A program made the translations under genes and the position numbers. A stretch of DNA of 45,421 bases from Rhodanobacter sp. (GTDB taxonomy: Bacteria; Pseudomonadota; Gammaproteobacteria; Xanthomonadales; Rhodanobacteraceae), in the NCBI GenBank assembly GCA_027307195.1, contig DAHUXL010000172.1:1-45421 (forward strand), in the 5' to 3' direction. Positions 30,497-39,570 of the stretch are shown piece after piece (the stretch's first letter is position 1; every line of letters starts with the position of its first letter). A model generated the notes under the pieces. That model was not told the origin of the DNA. It did not search any database and saw only the letters and a list, made by a program, of their open reading frames with translations.

Positions 30497-32704
30497 ATGA
30501 CGCAGGCCTCCACGATGCCGGATTTCCGGTACCGCGCCTTCATCAGCTACAGCCACCGGGACAAGGCCTGGGCTGGCTGGTTGCACAAGGCGCTGGAAGC
30601 CTATGCGATTCCGAAACGTCTGGTCGGTCAGGCCACGGTGACGGGACCGATTCCGAAACGACTCGCGCCGATTTTCCGCGATCGCGAGGAGCTGGCCAGC
30701 GCCACCGATCTTGGCCGCAAGATCAATGAAGCGCTGGCGCAGTCGGCGAATCTCATTGTCATCTGCTCGCCGCATTCGGCGACGTCGCGCTGGGTCAACG
30801 AGGAAGTGCTGGCGTTCAAGCGGTTGGGGCGCAGCGAGCGTGTCTTCTGCCTGATCGTCGATGGTGAACCCAACGCCAGCGATCTGGCCGGCCGCGAGAT
30901 CGAGGAATGTTTCGCACCAGCGTTGCGTCACCGGCTGGGTGACGACGGCAGCTTGAGCGCACTGCGCGCCGAGCCGATCGCGGCCGATGCGCGAGCCGGC
31001 AAGGACAGCAAGACCGGCGCCAAGCTGAAGTTGATCGCCGGCATGCTCGATGTCGGCTTCGATGCGTTGAAGCAGCGTGAGTTGCAGCGACGCACCCGGC
31101 GGCTGGCCACGCTGGCCACGCTGGCCCTGATCGTGATGGGGGTGACCACCACGCTGGCGATCTTTGCTGTCATTTCCCGCCATGCGGCGGTGGTGGCCAG
31201 TCATGCGGCCGAACGCCGGCAGAAGCAGGCCGAAGACCTGGTCGACTTCATGCTTGGCGACCTATACGACAAGCTGGCGCCGGTGCAGCGGCTCGACATT
31301 CTCGAAGCGGTGGACGATCAGGCGATGCGCTATTTCCAGTCCTTGCCGACTACCGACGTCACCGACGCTGCACTGGGGCAGCGAGCCAAGGCGCTGGAAA
31401 AGATCGGCAGCATCCGGATGGATCAGGGGCACCTGCCGACGGCGCTGGCGTCCTATCAGGCTGCACTGACGCTCACGGCCAGACTGGCCGATGCGGCGCC
31501 GGACGACGTGGCACGACAACTTGCCTATGCCGACGTACAGACATTCATCGGCATGGGGCACTGGCGCCAGGGCGAGCTGGACAAGGCCGAACAGAGTTTC
31601 GTGGCTGCGCAGGGGATTCTGCGGCGCGCCGAAAACCGCTCGGCCAACAATCCGCAGCTGCAATTCCAGCTGGCCACGCTCGACAACAATATCGGCCACG
31701 TGATGGAAGCACGTGGCCAGCTCGATCAGGCCACGTCGACCTATCAGAACATGCTGGAACTGAGCCAGAAGCTGGTGGCCACCCAGCCGACCAACGGCGA
31801 ATGGCGCGTGCAGCTGGGCATGGCGCACAACAACCTTGGCAAGATGGCCCTGTTGCGCGGCGATCTTGCGACGGCCGTCGAGCAGTACGTGGCCGATGAC
31901 ACGATCGAGTCCGCCCTGGCGGCGCGCGATCCCAAGGACAACAACCAGCAGCAGAACATGCTGGCCGTGCGCGCGATCCTCGGTCGCACGCTGGCTCTCA
32001 CCGGTGATGTCAGCACGGGGATGCGTGACCTGCAGCAGGCGATCGACATCGCCACACGCATGCGCTCGATCGATCCGAATGATGCCGAGGTGCAGGGCCA
32101 GGTCGTGCTCTATTCGATCCAGCTCGCGCGGCTGCAGCGGCTCAACGGAAACCTGGCTGCTGCGCAGGCGGCAACGGCATCATCGATCCCCGTGTTTCTC
32201 GCGCTGGTGAAGAAAGACCCCACGAATGCGCGCTGGCAGCGTGAACTGGTCGAAGCGCAGCTCGAACAGGTTGCCCAGTGGCGCGTCACCGGCCACGCCG
32301 ATGCAGCACGCGAACAGGCGCAGGCGACGCTGCCGCGACTGCGCGAGCTGCGCAGCGCACAGCCCGATGACCGGGCCATCCTGCTGGCCTTGGTGGACGC
32401 GAAATTGCAGATCGCCAATCTGAGTGCCGATGCGCAGCTCGCGCAATCGCTGCGTCTTGAAGCACTGCATGCCATGCAGGCAGTGACCAGCGGTGCCGGC
32501 GATCCGCGCCTGCTGGCGTTGCAGGTCGAGGCACTGGTGGATATGGATCGAACCGCCGAGGCGCAGCCGCTGATCCGGCAACTGTGGACCAGCGGTTACC
32601 GCGATGGCGCGCTGCTCGCCGTCCTGCAGCGCAAACAGATCGCCTATCCGGTCAATGCCGATGCGCAGCGAAAGTTGCTGGCGGCGGCCGGCGCCATTCA
32701 TTGA
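30497..32704 (+). CDS. TIR-transmembrane-TPR protein
   Basis: A 735-residue protein. TIR domain at ~10-150: RAFISYSHRDKAWAGWLHKA, FRDREELASATDLG, and SPHSATSRWVNEEV with a glutamate (102/103) at the place of the NADase catalytic residue. One transmembrane helix at ~203-228. Then a helical linker LVDFMLGDLYDKLAPVQR, known from several large TPR proteins, and about ten TPR-like helix pairs at ~280-680 (for example QGHLPTALASYQAALTL; RGQLDQATSTYQNMLELSQK). The start at 30497 has GGGAG but at a spacing of 11. A membrane-anchored TIR with a TPR sensor arm suggests NAD+ cleavage or signalling triggered by binding to the TPRs; this is inference. It begins the TIR-SLOG operon. Confidence 0.88.
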   Translation: MTQASTMPDFRYRAFISYSHRDKAWAGWLHKALEAYAIPKRLVGQATVTGPIPKRLAPIFRDREELASATDLGRKINEALAQSANLIVICSPHSATSRWVNEEVLAFKRLGRSERVFCLIVDGEPNASDLAGREIEECFAPALRHRLGDDGSLSALRAEPIAADARAGKDSKTGAKLKLIAGMLDVGFDALKQRELQRRTRRLATLATLALIVMGVTTTLAIFAVISRHAAVVASHAAERRQKQAEDLVDFMLGDLYDKLAPVQRLDILEAVDDQAMRYFQSLPTTDVTDAALGQRAKALEKIGSIRMDQGHLPTALASYQAALTLTARLADAAPDDVARQLAYADVQTFIGMGHWRQGELDKAEQSFVAAQGILRRAENRSANNPQLQFQLATLDNNIGHVMEARGQLDQATSTYQNMLELSQKLVATQPTNGEWRVQLGMAHNNLGKMALLRGDLATAVEQYVADDTIESALAARDPKDNNQQQNMLAVRAILGRTLALTGDVSTGMRDLQQAIDIATRMRSIDPNDAEVQGQVVLYSIQLARLQRLNGNLAAAQAATASSIPVFLALVKKDPTNARWQRELVEAQLEQVAQWRVTGHADAAREQAQATLPRLRELRSAQPDDRAILLALVDAKLQIANLSADAQLAQSLRLEALHAMQAVTSGAGDPRLLALQVEALVDMDRTAEAQPLIRQLWTSGYRDGALLAVLQRKQIAYPVNADAQRKLLAAAGAIH

Positions 32705-32806
32705 CGGATAAGTCGCCGCGCTTTCAGGAGTGTTCAAGCAGAGGGCTTCAGTGCATGGAGGCAGGTATCCACCGCAGTCATTGCTTCAACGAGCCGGGAG
32801 AAGATC

Positions 32807-32965
32807 ATGCCCACCAACAAACTCGACAATCAGAACGCCAACCAGCAGCCGCCCACGGACGAAGAAGAAAACAATGAAGCCAACGCCGCGCCCGACAAGG
32901 AAGCCGACGCGAAGCTTGCCCCCACGCCCCAGGTGACCACCAATCCGGGGATCAAGAACTACTAG
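32807..32965 (+). CDS. 52-residue acidic disordered protein
   Basis: ATG at 32807, with GGGAG 9-13 bases upstream, opens 52 codons to TAG at 32963. The product is hydrophilic and rich in Asn, Glu, Asp, Pro and Ala (NKLDNQNANQQPPTDEEENN at the start), with almost no hydrophobic residues except a short tail PGIKNY. It is probably disordered. It lies between the TIR and SLOG genes, reading the same way, and is followed by a hairpin. No family is recognised; a regulatory or antitoxin-like partner role is speculation. Confidence 0.65.
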   Translation: MPTNKLDNQNANQQPPTDEEENNEANAAPDKEADAKLAPTPQVTTNPGIKNY

Positions 32966-32979
32966 TTCGCGTCGGCGAA

Positions 32980-33017
32980 AAGGCCGAGTCGCCATCCTTC
33001 GAGGCTGACTCGGCCTT
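32980..33017 (+). terminator. Stem-loop between the small acidic gene and the SLOG gene
   Basis: AAGGCCGAGTC (32980-32990) pairs perfectly with GACTCGGCCTT (33007-33017) around a 16-base loop, starting 15 bases after the stop codon. No T-run follows. It may attenuate read-through into the SLOG gene, stabilise the upstream message, or be a processing site. Confidence 0.5.
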
Positions 33018-33095
33018 GCATGCAGGCGGCCGGCGACGGCTGCCTGCAGGTGGTCGGTGTGCGCAGTCACGTGTCCTCAACCTCTGGAAGCTGCC

Positions 33096-34787
33096 ATGAC
33101 TCCCCTGGTTGTCGGTGTCACCAGCCATCGCGATATACCCGTACACGAGATCGAGCCGATCCGGCAACGCGTGCGGGATTTTTTCGCGCAGCTCCAGCGT
33201 GATTTTCCCCACCTGCCGCTGGTCGTGCTTTCGGCGCTCGCGGAAGGGGGCGACCAGCTCGTGGCTGAGGAAGCGCTCGCCGTCGGCGCGCGACTGATCG
33301 CGCCGCTGCCGCTGCCGCGTGACCTGTATGCCGAGGACTTCGTCGATCCGGCCGTACGCGCCCGCTTCGATACCTTGTGCAGTCAGGCCGAGATCGTGCT
33401 GCTGCCAAAGTTGATGGCTACGCCGCGCCATGCGATCGGATCGCCCGGTGGAGCACGCGACCGCCAGTACGCCAAGGTCGGCGTATACATCGCCAGTCAC
33501 AGTCATGTGCTGCTGGCGATCTGGAACGGCAAGGCGGAGGGTCGTCTCGGCGGCACCGCGCAGATCGTGAACTACCACCTGACCGGCACGTTGCCAGGTG
33601 TGATCGACCGGCATCGGTTGACGCGCCATGTCCTTGGCGGTGGCGACGAAAGCCTGCTCTATCACATCGTGTGTTCGCGATCGGGCGACGATGGCGGGCC
33701 CGCGGCGGACCTGCGTCCACTGCAGGTGGGGTGGCGCAGCGCCGAGACCACGATGCTTCACGACAAGCTGCCAGCGGATTTCCAGCTGATGTTCGCGCAC
33801 ATGCAGGAGCTCAATGCCGACAGCGAGAAATATGCCGCCGACATCGAGGCCGCACCGCAGGCACCCCATGGCGTGCCGTCAGCCGCCACGGCCAGCATCG
33901 ATCGTCTGTTCCACGACGTCGACTGGCTGGCGGTGCATTTCCGCAAGCGCGTGCTGCTGGCGATGCGCCTGATCTACACGCTGGCGGCGCTGATGGGTAT
34001 CGCCTTTGCGTTCTACGCGCATCTGCCGGCGAAGGATTATCTGATCTACGTGTTCCTGCTGATGTTCGCCAGCGGCGGTTATCTGGCGATGCTCGCGCGG
34101 CGCCGCGGCTGGCACCGCAAGTATCTCGACTACCGCGCGCTGGCCGAAGGTCTGCGCATCCAGTCGTGCTGGTGGCGTGCCGGCATCTCGGCCAGTGCCG
34201 ACCACGAATTCGCGCACGACAACTTCCTGCAGAAGCAGAACATCGAGCTGGGCTGGATCCGCAACGTGATGCGCGCCGCCAGCCTGTATCCGTCGTCGCA
34301 TGTCGAGGAAGTCACGCCCGCGGCGCTGGCCGATGTCATCGAGGAGTGGGTCGGGCGCTCCGGCGTGTCCGGGCAGCTGCATTACTACGAATGCAAGACG
34401 ATCGAGCGCACCGGCGTGCACCATGTCACCGAGATGATCGGATCGATCAGTCTGTGGGGCGGTATCGCGATCAGCGTGTATCTCGCCGTGTTCGCGCTGG
34501 TGCTGTCGGAGGGCACCAAGATTTCCCTGGTGATGATCATGGCCGTGCTGTCGATCGTTGCTGCCGTGCGCGAGTCCTATGCCTATCGCAAGGCCGACCG
34601 CGAACTGATCCGGCAGTATCGCTTCATGCAACGCATTTTCAGCAGCGCCCGCGCGGCCCTGGATCGTACGCAGGACCCGGTCGAGCAACGCGAGATCCTG
34701 CTCTCGCTCGGCGATGCCGCGTTGACCGAGCATGCCGAATGGACACTGATGCAGCGCGAGCGGCAAGTGGAGCACGGCAAGCTGTAG
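33096..34787 (+). CDS. SLOG-like Rossmann protein with SLATT-like transmembrane region
   Basis: A 563-residue protein. The N-terminal ~110 residues have the SLOG (DprA/LOG-like) nucleotide-binding pattern: VVGVTSHRDI at 5-14, VVLSALAEGGDQLVAEEAL at 43-61 (the G-x-A-x-G-A-D helix), and IAPLPLPRDLY at 68-78. Four hydrophobic segments follow: ~286-307, ~315-334, ~452-470 and ~476-495. Between the second and third is WHRKYLDYRALAEGLRIQ (339-356), which matches the Y-R-x-x-A-E-x-L-R core of SLATT effector domains. In such systems SLOG is thought to sense or make a nucleotide signal that lets the membrane part form a pore. GGAAG lies 8 bases before the ATG. It is probably co-transcribed with the TIR gene. 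Confidence 0.82.
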   Translation: MTPLVVGVTSHRDIPVHEIEPIRQRVRDFFAQLQRDFPHLPLVVLSALAEGGDQLVAEEALAVGARLIAPLPLPRDLYAEDFVDPAVRARFDTLCSQAEIVLLPKLMATPRHAIGSPGGARDRQYAKVGVYIASHSHVLLAIWNGKAEGRLGGTAQIVNYHLTGTLPGVIDRHRLTRHVLGGGDESLLYHIVCSRSGDDGGPAADLRPLQVGWRSAETTMLHDKLPADFQLMFAHMQELNADSEKYAADIEAAPQAPHGVPSAATASIDRLFHDVDWLAVHFRKRVLLAMRLIYTLAALMGIAFAFYAHLPAKDYLIYVFLLMFASGGYLAMLARRRGWHRKYLDYRALAEGLRIQSCWWRAGISASADHEFAHDNFLQKQNIELGWIRNVMRAASLYPSSHVEEVTPAALADVIEEWVGRSGVSGQLHYYECKTIERTGVHHVTEMIGSISLWGGIAISVYLAVFALVLSEGTKISLVMIMAVLSIVAAVRESYAYRKADRELIRQYRFMQRIFSSARAALDRTQDPVEQREILLSLGDAALTEHAEWTLMQRERQVEHGKL

Positions 34788-34915
34788 GGAGTGGCGCTGC
34801 GGTGTCCATGGCGTGGCAGCAATTGCGGATAAAGGAAGTCTCGGTTCGGGCAGATTGAATGCACGGACTCCTCCGGCACATGGATTGGCGATCAGGAAGC
34901 GGCGATGATCCGGTC

Positions 34916-35126
34916 ATGCAGATAGCGACCCACCGCCGGATTTTTGCTCACGACGAGTTTCTATGGCAGTACGAGATGCGCTTGTCTGCCGGCGGTTTCG
35001 TGGTGGCGCGGCGCGTGCCGACGGTTCCCGAACATGAGGTCGAGGAGCACACGCATACTGCAGGATCTTGTGGCCAAATACATCATCCCCACGGTGGCAA
35101 AGCCTCCGCGCGATCAAGAGCCATAA
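34916..35126 (+). pseudogene. AraC N-terminal remnant joined to an unrelated C-terminal piece
   Basis: From ATG at 34916 the frame reads EFLWQYEMRLSAGGFVVARR, then VPTVPEHEVEEHTHT, which looks like the start of an AraC-family cupin domain (the E-H-T-H metal/ligand motif). Similarity ends at 35059. In another frame the next bases read ILQDLVAKYIIPTVAKPPRD and stop at 35124, which looks like the genuine C-terminal tail of a different protein. No DNA-binding domain is present. It marks a deletion or rearrangement just downstream of the SLOG gene. Confidence 0.55.
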
Positions 35127-35186
35127 GGCGGCAGGGATGTGTTCCCTGCATGTCATACGACATCACACATCACATCGGAGTGCATC

Positions 35187-35666
35187 ATGATGAGCAGGCG
35201 CCTTTTTATCGGACTCATGTTCCTGCTGGTGGTGGCCTTGGGCAATGCCGGTTCGGGCATGGCGGCGACGGCAACGGCCGATGACGCCGCTGCCATCCGG
35301 CAGGTAATGGATCAGCAACAGCTGGCGTGGAACCGTGGCGATGTCGCGGACTTCATGCGCGGCTACAAGGACGCGCCCGATACCACCTTCGTCGGGACCA
35401 GCGTGCGCAAGGGTTATCAGGCGATTCTTGAAAGCTATCGCAAGCACTACGCCAGCAAGGCTCAGATGGGCCGGCTCGCGTTCTCCGACTTCGACGTGCG
35501 CCTGCTGCCTGATGCACATGGCGAAGTGCGTTATGCCGCCGTGACCGGCCGCTTCCATCTTGACCGCACGGCTCACGGCGAAGCCGCCAAGGACGACGGC
35601 GTGTTCTCGTTGTTGTGGGAAAAGACGGCCGACGGCTGGAAGATCATTCTCGACCACAGCAGTTGA
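35187..35666 (+). CDS. Secreted DUF4440/SnoaL-like protein
   Basis: A 159-residue protein with a signal peptide (residues ~1-27, hydrophobic LFIGLMFLLVVALG). The mature part is a DUF4440-type NTF2-like domain: IRQVMDQQQLAWNRGDVADF, then TTFVG, GYQAILESYRKHYASKAQMG and a final DGWKIILDHSS. These bind small ligands or act on them in the periplasm. The start at 35187 has GGAG with a spacing of 6. A second ATG directly follows. It appears to begin a unit with the TMEM175-like gene 75 bp on. Confidence 0.83.
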   Translation: MMSRRLFIGLMFLLVVALGNAGSGMAATATADDAAAIRQVMDQQQLAWNRGDVADFMRGYKDAPDTTFVGTSVRKGYQAILESYRKHYASKAQMGRLAFSDFDVRLLPDAHGEVRYAAVTGRFHLDRTAHGEAAKDDGVFSLLWEKTADGWKIILDHSS

Positions 35667-35740
35667 GGCTTTCTCCACCGACGCCCGCATGCAAGGATAT
35701 TCACTTGCCGGATCAATGGCTGTCGACCTGGAGACGTGGC

Positions 35741-36316
<576 letters not shown>

Positions 36317-36376
36317 ATCCGGGAAACCGAAAAGTAGCCCTTGAGGAAAAGCTGATCCGGGCAAGGCCCAATGGGG

Positions 36377-37078
36377 TCAGTCATGCGGCAACGGCTCGAT
36401 CGCCAGGCTGTGCTCGCTGTCGCCGGTGGCGCCGGTAAGCATGTTCGGCGGCAGGTGGCCAACGTCGCCGACGGCGACGACCTTGAAGCTGCCATCGGCC
36501 TCGATGCGGATCCGCGTGATGCTGGCATTGCCGACCGACATCTCCAGCCACGCGGCGGTGTCGACGCCGAGCGCGCGGGTGACCAGGTAACGGATCACGT
36601 TGCCATGGCAGACGAACAGTTCGGTGCGTTCGCTGCCTTGGGCGGGCTTGAAGTATTTGACGAAGACGCGATCGAGCTGGGCCTTGCATGCAGCGAGATC
36701 TTCGGGCTTCTCGCCTTTCATGGCCTCGATCCGGCGGCTCGGCGGCATGCACTCGGCGAGGTCGTCGAGCACGCTGAACTTGCGGCCAGGAAGATCTTCG
36801 GCGATGACCGCCGCGGTATCGCGCGCGCGTTGCAGCGGGCTGACGTACAGCGCATCGAACCGCGTCGGCAGGCCTGCCAGTCGGGCGCCCACCAGGTGCG
36901 CCTGGGCGACTCCGATCGGCGACAGGTGAGGCCCCAATCGTGGGTCGGCTGCAGGGTCGGGCAGATAATTCCCGTGACGCACCAGCACGATGATGCGTGC
37001 CGCAGGCGTCGGCTTTTCGGTGGCCTGTGCGGACGCTGCGAGGAACAGAAAAAGCACGCCGAGCAGTAGTTTGTTCAT
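36377..37078 (-). CDS. Secreted histidine phosphatase
   Basis: A 233-residue protein with a signal peptide (residues ~1-19, ASAQA). Histidine-phosphatase (phosphoglycerate-mutase-like) features are the nucleophile motif VLVRHGNY at 31-38, SPIGVAQAHLVGARLAG, YVSPLQRARDTAAVI and the second histidine motif VCHGNVIRYL. The substrate is an unknown phosphate monoester in the periplasm. The start at 37078 is used because a signal peptide begins there; the ribosome binding site is poor. Divergent from the sigma-54-controlled small gene at 37299. Confidence 0.88.
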   Translation of the reverse strand: MNKLLLGVLFLFLAASAQATEKPTPAARIIVLVRHGNYLPDPAADPRLGPHLSPIGVAQAHLVGARLAGLPTRFDALYVSPLQRARDTAAVIAEDLPGRKFSVLDDLAECMPPSRRIEAMKGEKPEDLAACKAQLDRVFVKYFKPAQGSERTELFVCHGNVIRYLVTRALGVDTAAWLEMSVGNASITRIRIEADGSFKVVAVGDVGHLPPNMLTGATGDSEHSLAIEPLPHD

Positions 37079-37139
37079 GGGTGGATTATTGCGCAAGCAG
37101 GCGACGGCGGCGGCCGGCTATATCGCTTCTGTCCGTGTT

Positions 37140-37169
37140 GTCCGGACACCGGCAGGATCGTCCGCGGAC
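37140..37169. promoter_or_regulatory. Paired GTCCG palindromes upstream of the sigma-54 promoter
   Basis: GTCCGGAC (37140-37147) with flanking TGTT and ACC, and GTCCGCGGAC (37160-37169), lie about 70-100 bp upstream of the sigma-54 element at 37237. The second is identical to the palindrome at 17996-18005, in the same position relative to the -24 element. They are the likely binding sites of an enhancer-binding protein shared by the two promoters. Confidence 0.6.
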
Positions 37170-37236
37170 ACTCGGGCTTTTCCGGATGCGCAGAAGGAAA
37201 TGGCTTGGCAATGCGCTCCCCCGAGCTATGAGGCGG

Positions 37237-37252
37237 TTGGCACGGCGTTTGC
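37237..37252 (+). promoter_or_regulatory. Sigma-54 (-24/-12) promoter, copy 2
   Basis: TTGGCACGGCGTTTGC has GG at 37239-37240, ten bases, and GC at 37251-37252, the sigma-54 layout. It differs from the copy at 18071 by one base in this 16-mer. The GC is 47 bases before the ATG at 37299, as against 48 in the other copy. Confidence 0.78.
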
Positions 37253-37298
37253 CATCCAACTCTCGAAAGCTTCATTTCATCACTCGAGGAGAACTGCC

Positions 37299-37448
37299 AT
37301 GAAATTCGAATCCCTGATGTTGCACAGCCTTTTCGGTGCCTGCCTGCTGATCTGCGTACTGGTTCTGGGCGCCATGCTCACCGCGCCGACGAGCGTGCCC
37401 AGCGCGGTGGCCAGCCATGCCCAGGTGGGCGCGAGCTCGGCCAGCTGA
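37299..37448 (+). CDS. 49-residue membrane peptide (paralogue of 18134)
   Basis: A 49-residue peptide starting MKFESLMLHSLFGAC, with one hydrophobic segment (residues ~5-28, LLICVLVLGAML) and a Ser/Ala/Val-rich tail (APTSVPSAVASHAQ). It is a paralogue of the 31-residue peptide at 18134, with the shared motif S-L-F-G-A-C and the same sigma-54 promoter. GAGGAGAACTGCC precedes the ATG. It may be an inner-membrane or exported stress peptide; no function is known. It is read towards the M23 peptidase gene 85 bp on. Confidence 0.78.
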   Translation: MKFESLMLHSLFGACLLICVLVLGAMLTAPTSVPSAVASHAQVGASSAS

Positions 37449-37533
37449 TCCCGCGATCTCCGACGGTCGCTTCGGAGGTCCGCGTTGAATTACGCTGGCG
37501 TGCCGCCGTTCCGATTCGTGCCAGGAGCTCGAT

Positions 37534-38709
37534 GTGTCGATGGATAGAAACCTTGCTTGCTGGCTGTTCCTACTGTTGTTCTGCTGGACTTCGCTGGCCA
37601 CAGCGCAACAGGCGCTGGCGCCAGTGGAGGCGCGCGTACCGTTTGCTCCGACCGCGTTTGTCGGTAGCGACGGCCTGACGCATCTGGCGTATGAGCTGCA
37701 TGTCACGAGCATCTACCGCGACACCGGTCCGCTGATGCCGCAGGGGCTGGACGTCTACGCGGACGATGGAAGCACGCCACTTGCCAGCTTCAGCGCCGTC
37801 GAGCTGACAGCGATGAGTCGACCGGCACCGGCCGAACATGTGCCGGTGACCCTCGAGGCCGGCAAGCGCGTGGTGATCTTTGTCTGGCTGACGCTGCCGG
37901 CAGGAAGGGTGGTGCCACATGCCTTGCGTCACCGGATGGCCTTCGCCACGGCGAAGCACACGACCGAGCTGCTCGATGGCGTGCGCGTGCCGTCGAACAG
38001 CGAGGCGCCCATGCTGATCGGGCCGCCGTTGCGGGGTGGGCTCTGGCTGGCGCACGAAGGACCCGGCAACGTGCATTCGCATCACTGGGGCAGCCTGGTG
38101 GCGGTGAACGGGCAGGTGACGATTCCGCAGCGTTACGCGCTGGATCTGGTGGGCATTGATCCGCAGGGCCATGCGCTGCATGCGGGCGTGAAGGATATCG
38201 GCAAGACGCGCCATGCCGACTGGATCGGCTACGGCGCGGATGTGCTCGCGGTTGCCGATGGCGTGATACGCGACACGCGCGACGGACAGGCGGAACATCC
38301 GCCGCTCAGTTCGCAGTCCGAACCCGAATCACTGACAGCGCATGGCCTGTTCGGCAACTATGTCGTGCTGGAGCTCAAGCCGGGCGTGTACGCCAGTTAT
38401 GCGCACCTGCAGCGCGGCAGTGTGAAGGTGCATGTGGGCGAACGTGTTCGTCGTGGACAGTTGCTGGGACAGCTGGGTCAGTCCGGCAATTCCGACGCCC
38501 CACATCTGCACTTCCAGCTTTCCAGTGCCGCGACATTCGAAGGTTCGGAAGGCCTGCCGTTCCTGTTCGATCGCTTTGACCTGCTCGGGCCGGAAACCGA
38601 GGCACAGCTGTTTGACCAGGGCGAGCCATGGAAGCCGGCGACTCCCCGGCATCGTCAGGCGCAGCTGCCGTTGAACGATGCGGTGATTGGATTTCCCGCA
38701 TCTCGCTGA
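37534..38709 (+). CDS. Secreted M23-family metallopeptidase
   Basis: A 391-residue protein with a signal peptide (residues ~1-24). The N-terminal ~190 residues are a beta-rich domain of unknown type. The M23 (LytM/lysostaphin-type) domain occupies ~195-345: RYALDLVG with Asp204 as a metal ligand, GADVLAVADGVI at 234-245, YASYAHLQ with His291, and DAPHLHFQL with His324 and His326. These zinc enzymes cut peptide cross-links in peptidoglycan. GTG at 37534 has AGGAG six bases upstream; the ATG two codons on has a less suitable spacing. It may belong to the sigma-54 unit. Confidence 0.85.
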   Translation: MSMDRNLACWLFLLLFCWTSLATAQQALAPVEARVPFAPTAFVGSDGLTHLAYELHVTSIYRDTGPLMPQGLDVYADDGSTPLASFSAVELTAMSRPAPAEHVPVTLEAGKRVVIFVWLTLPAGRVVPHALRHRMAFATAKHTTELLDGVRVPSNSEAPMLIGPPLRGGLWLAHEGPGNVHSHHWGSLVAVNGQVTIPQRYALDLVGIDPQGHALHAGVKDIGKTRHADWIGYGADVLAVADGVIRDTRDGQAEHPPLSSQSEPESLTAHGLFGNYVVLELKPGVYASYAHLQRGSVKVHVGERVRRGQLLGQLGQSGNSDAPHLHFQLSSAATFEGSEGLPFLFDRFDLLGPETEAQLFDQGEPWKPATPRHRQAQLPLNDAVIGFPASR

Positions 38710-38814
38710 TATGACTGCAGGGGCTGAAACGGCGCAGGGAAAAGTCGTGACAACTGTGGCCTTCCTGTCCATGGCAAACTTTTCCACCAGCATCTGATCG
38801 GACAGCATTGCGAG

Positions 38815-39492
38815 ATGACCGCTACCGAACTCGACAATCCCTTCTGGTCGTCACTGCGCAGCCGACATCGGGCACTGGCGCGTAGCCATGGCGATGCGGC
38901 GCGTTACCCGGCGGAGTTCGCGCCATTCCTGGGCGTGGCGAGTGCGCAGACGGATGTGGCTGAGGCGATCGCGTCGCTGCTCGATCCAGGTGAATCCGTC
39001 TACCTGCTTGGCGTGGCGCCCAGGCCGTCGGATGGCTGGAATATCGAGGCTTATGACCCGCTGGCGCAGATGATCTGCAACGCGTCGATTCCGGTGCTCG
39101 ACGGGCCGGAAGTGATCGAGTTGTCCGAGGCACATCGCGCCGATGTGCTGGCGCTGACTGCGCTGGTGTATCCGCATTATTTCCGTCCGCGCACGATGGA
39201 GCTGGGTCGCTACTTCGGGATCTATCAGGGCGGCCGACTGGCAGCGATCATCGGCGAGCGTCTTGGCATGGATGCGTACCAGGAAATCAGCGCCGTCTGC
39301 ACGCACCCGGACTTCAACGGCCGCGGCTATGCGCGCCGTCTGCTGGCGTTGCTGTCGAACGACAATCTCGAACGCGGCCGCACGCCGTTCCTGCATGTGA
39401 GCCACCAGAACCAGCGCGCGAAGCTGCTGTACGAACAGGCCGGCTATCGCCTCCGCCGCGACATCGGATTCTGGTCGCTGAGCCGGACCTAG
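38815..39492 (+). CDS. GNAT-family N-acetyltransferase (FR47-like)
   Basis: A 225-residue protein with a C-terminal GNAT domain: HRADVLALTALVYPHYF, YFGIYQGGRLAAIIGERLG, the acetyl-CoA-binding segment VCTHPDFNGRGYARRLLALL (residues ~161-180), and HVSHQNQRAKLLYEQAGY. It belongs to the FR47-like group. The N-terminal ~100 residues are less typical. It transfers an acetyl group from acetyl-CoA to an unknown amine. The ATG at 38815 has only a weak GCGAG in front. Confidence 0.87.
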   Translation: MTATELDNPFWSSLRSRHRALARSHGDAARYPAEFAPFLGVASAQTDVAEAIASLLDPGESVYLLGVAPRPSDGWNIEAYDPLAQMICNASIPVLDGPEVIELSEAHRADVLALTALVYPHYFRPRTMELGRYFGIYQGGRLAAIIGERLGMDAYQEISAVCTHPDFNGRGYARRLLALLSNDNLERGRTPFLHVSHQNQRAKLLYEQAGYRLRRDIGFWSLSRT

Positions 39493-39570
39493 AATTGCCC
39501 GCGTGCAAACAATGGGCGCCATTTCGCCGCCCGGGTCGTGCAGCCGGTTCTGCGATTCGTTCCGGTCGGC

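Noticed and set aside
33377-34858. Long open frame on the plus strand (493 codons) inside the SLOG gene
   Set aside because: It is the +1/-1 shadow of the SLOG gene: Arg/Ala/Gly-rich, without domain or ribosome binding site, while the overlapping frame has clear domains and membrane segments.
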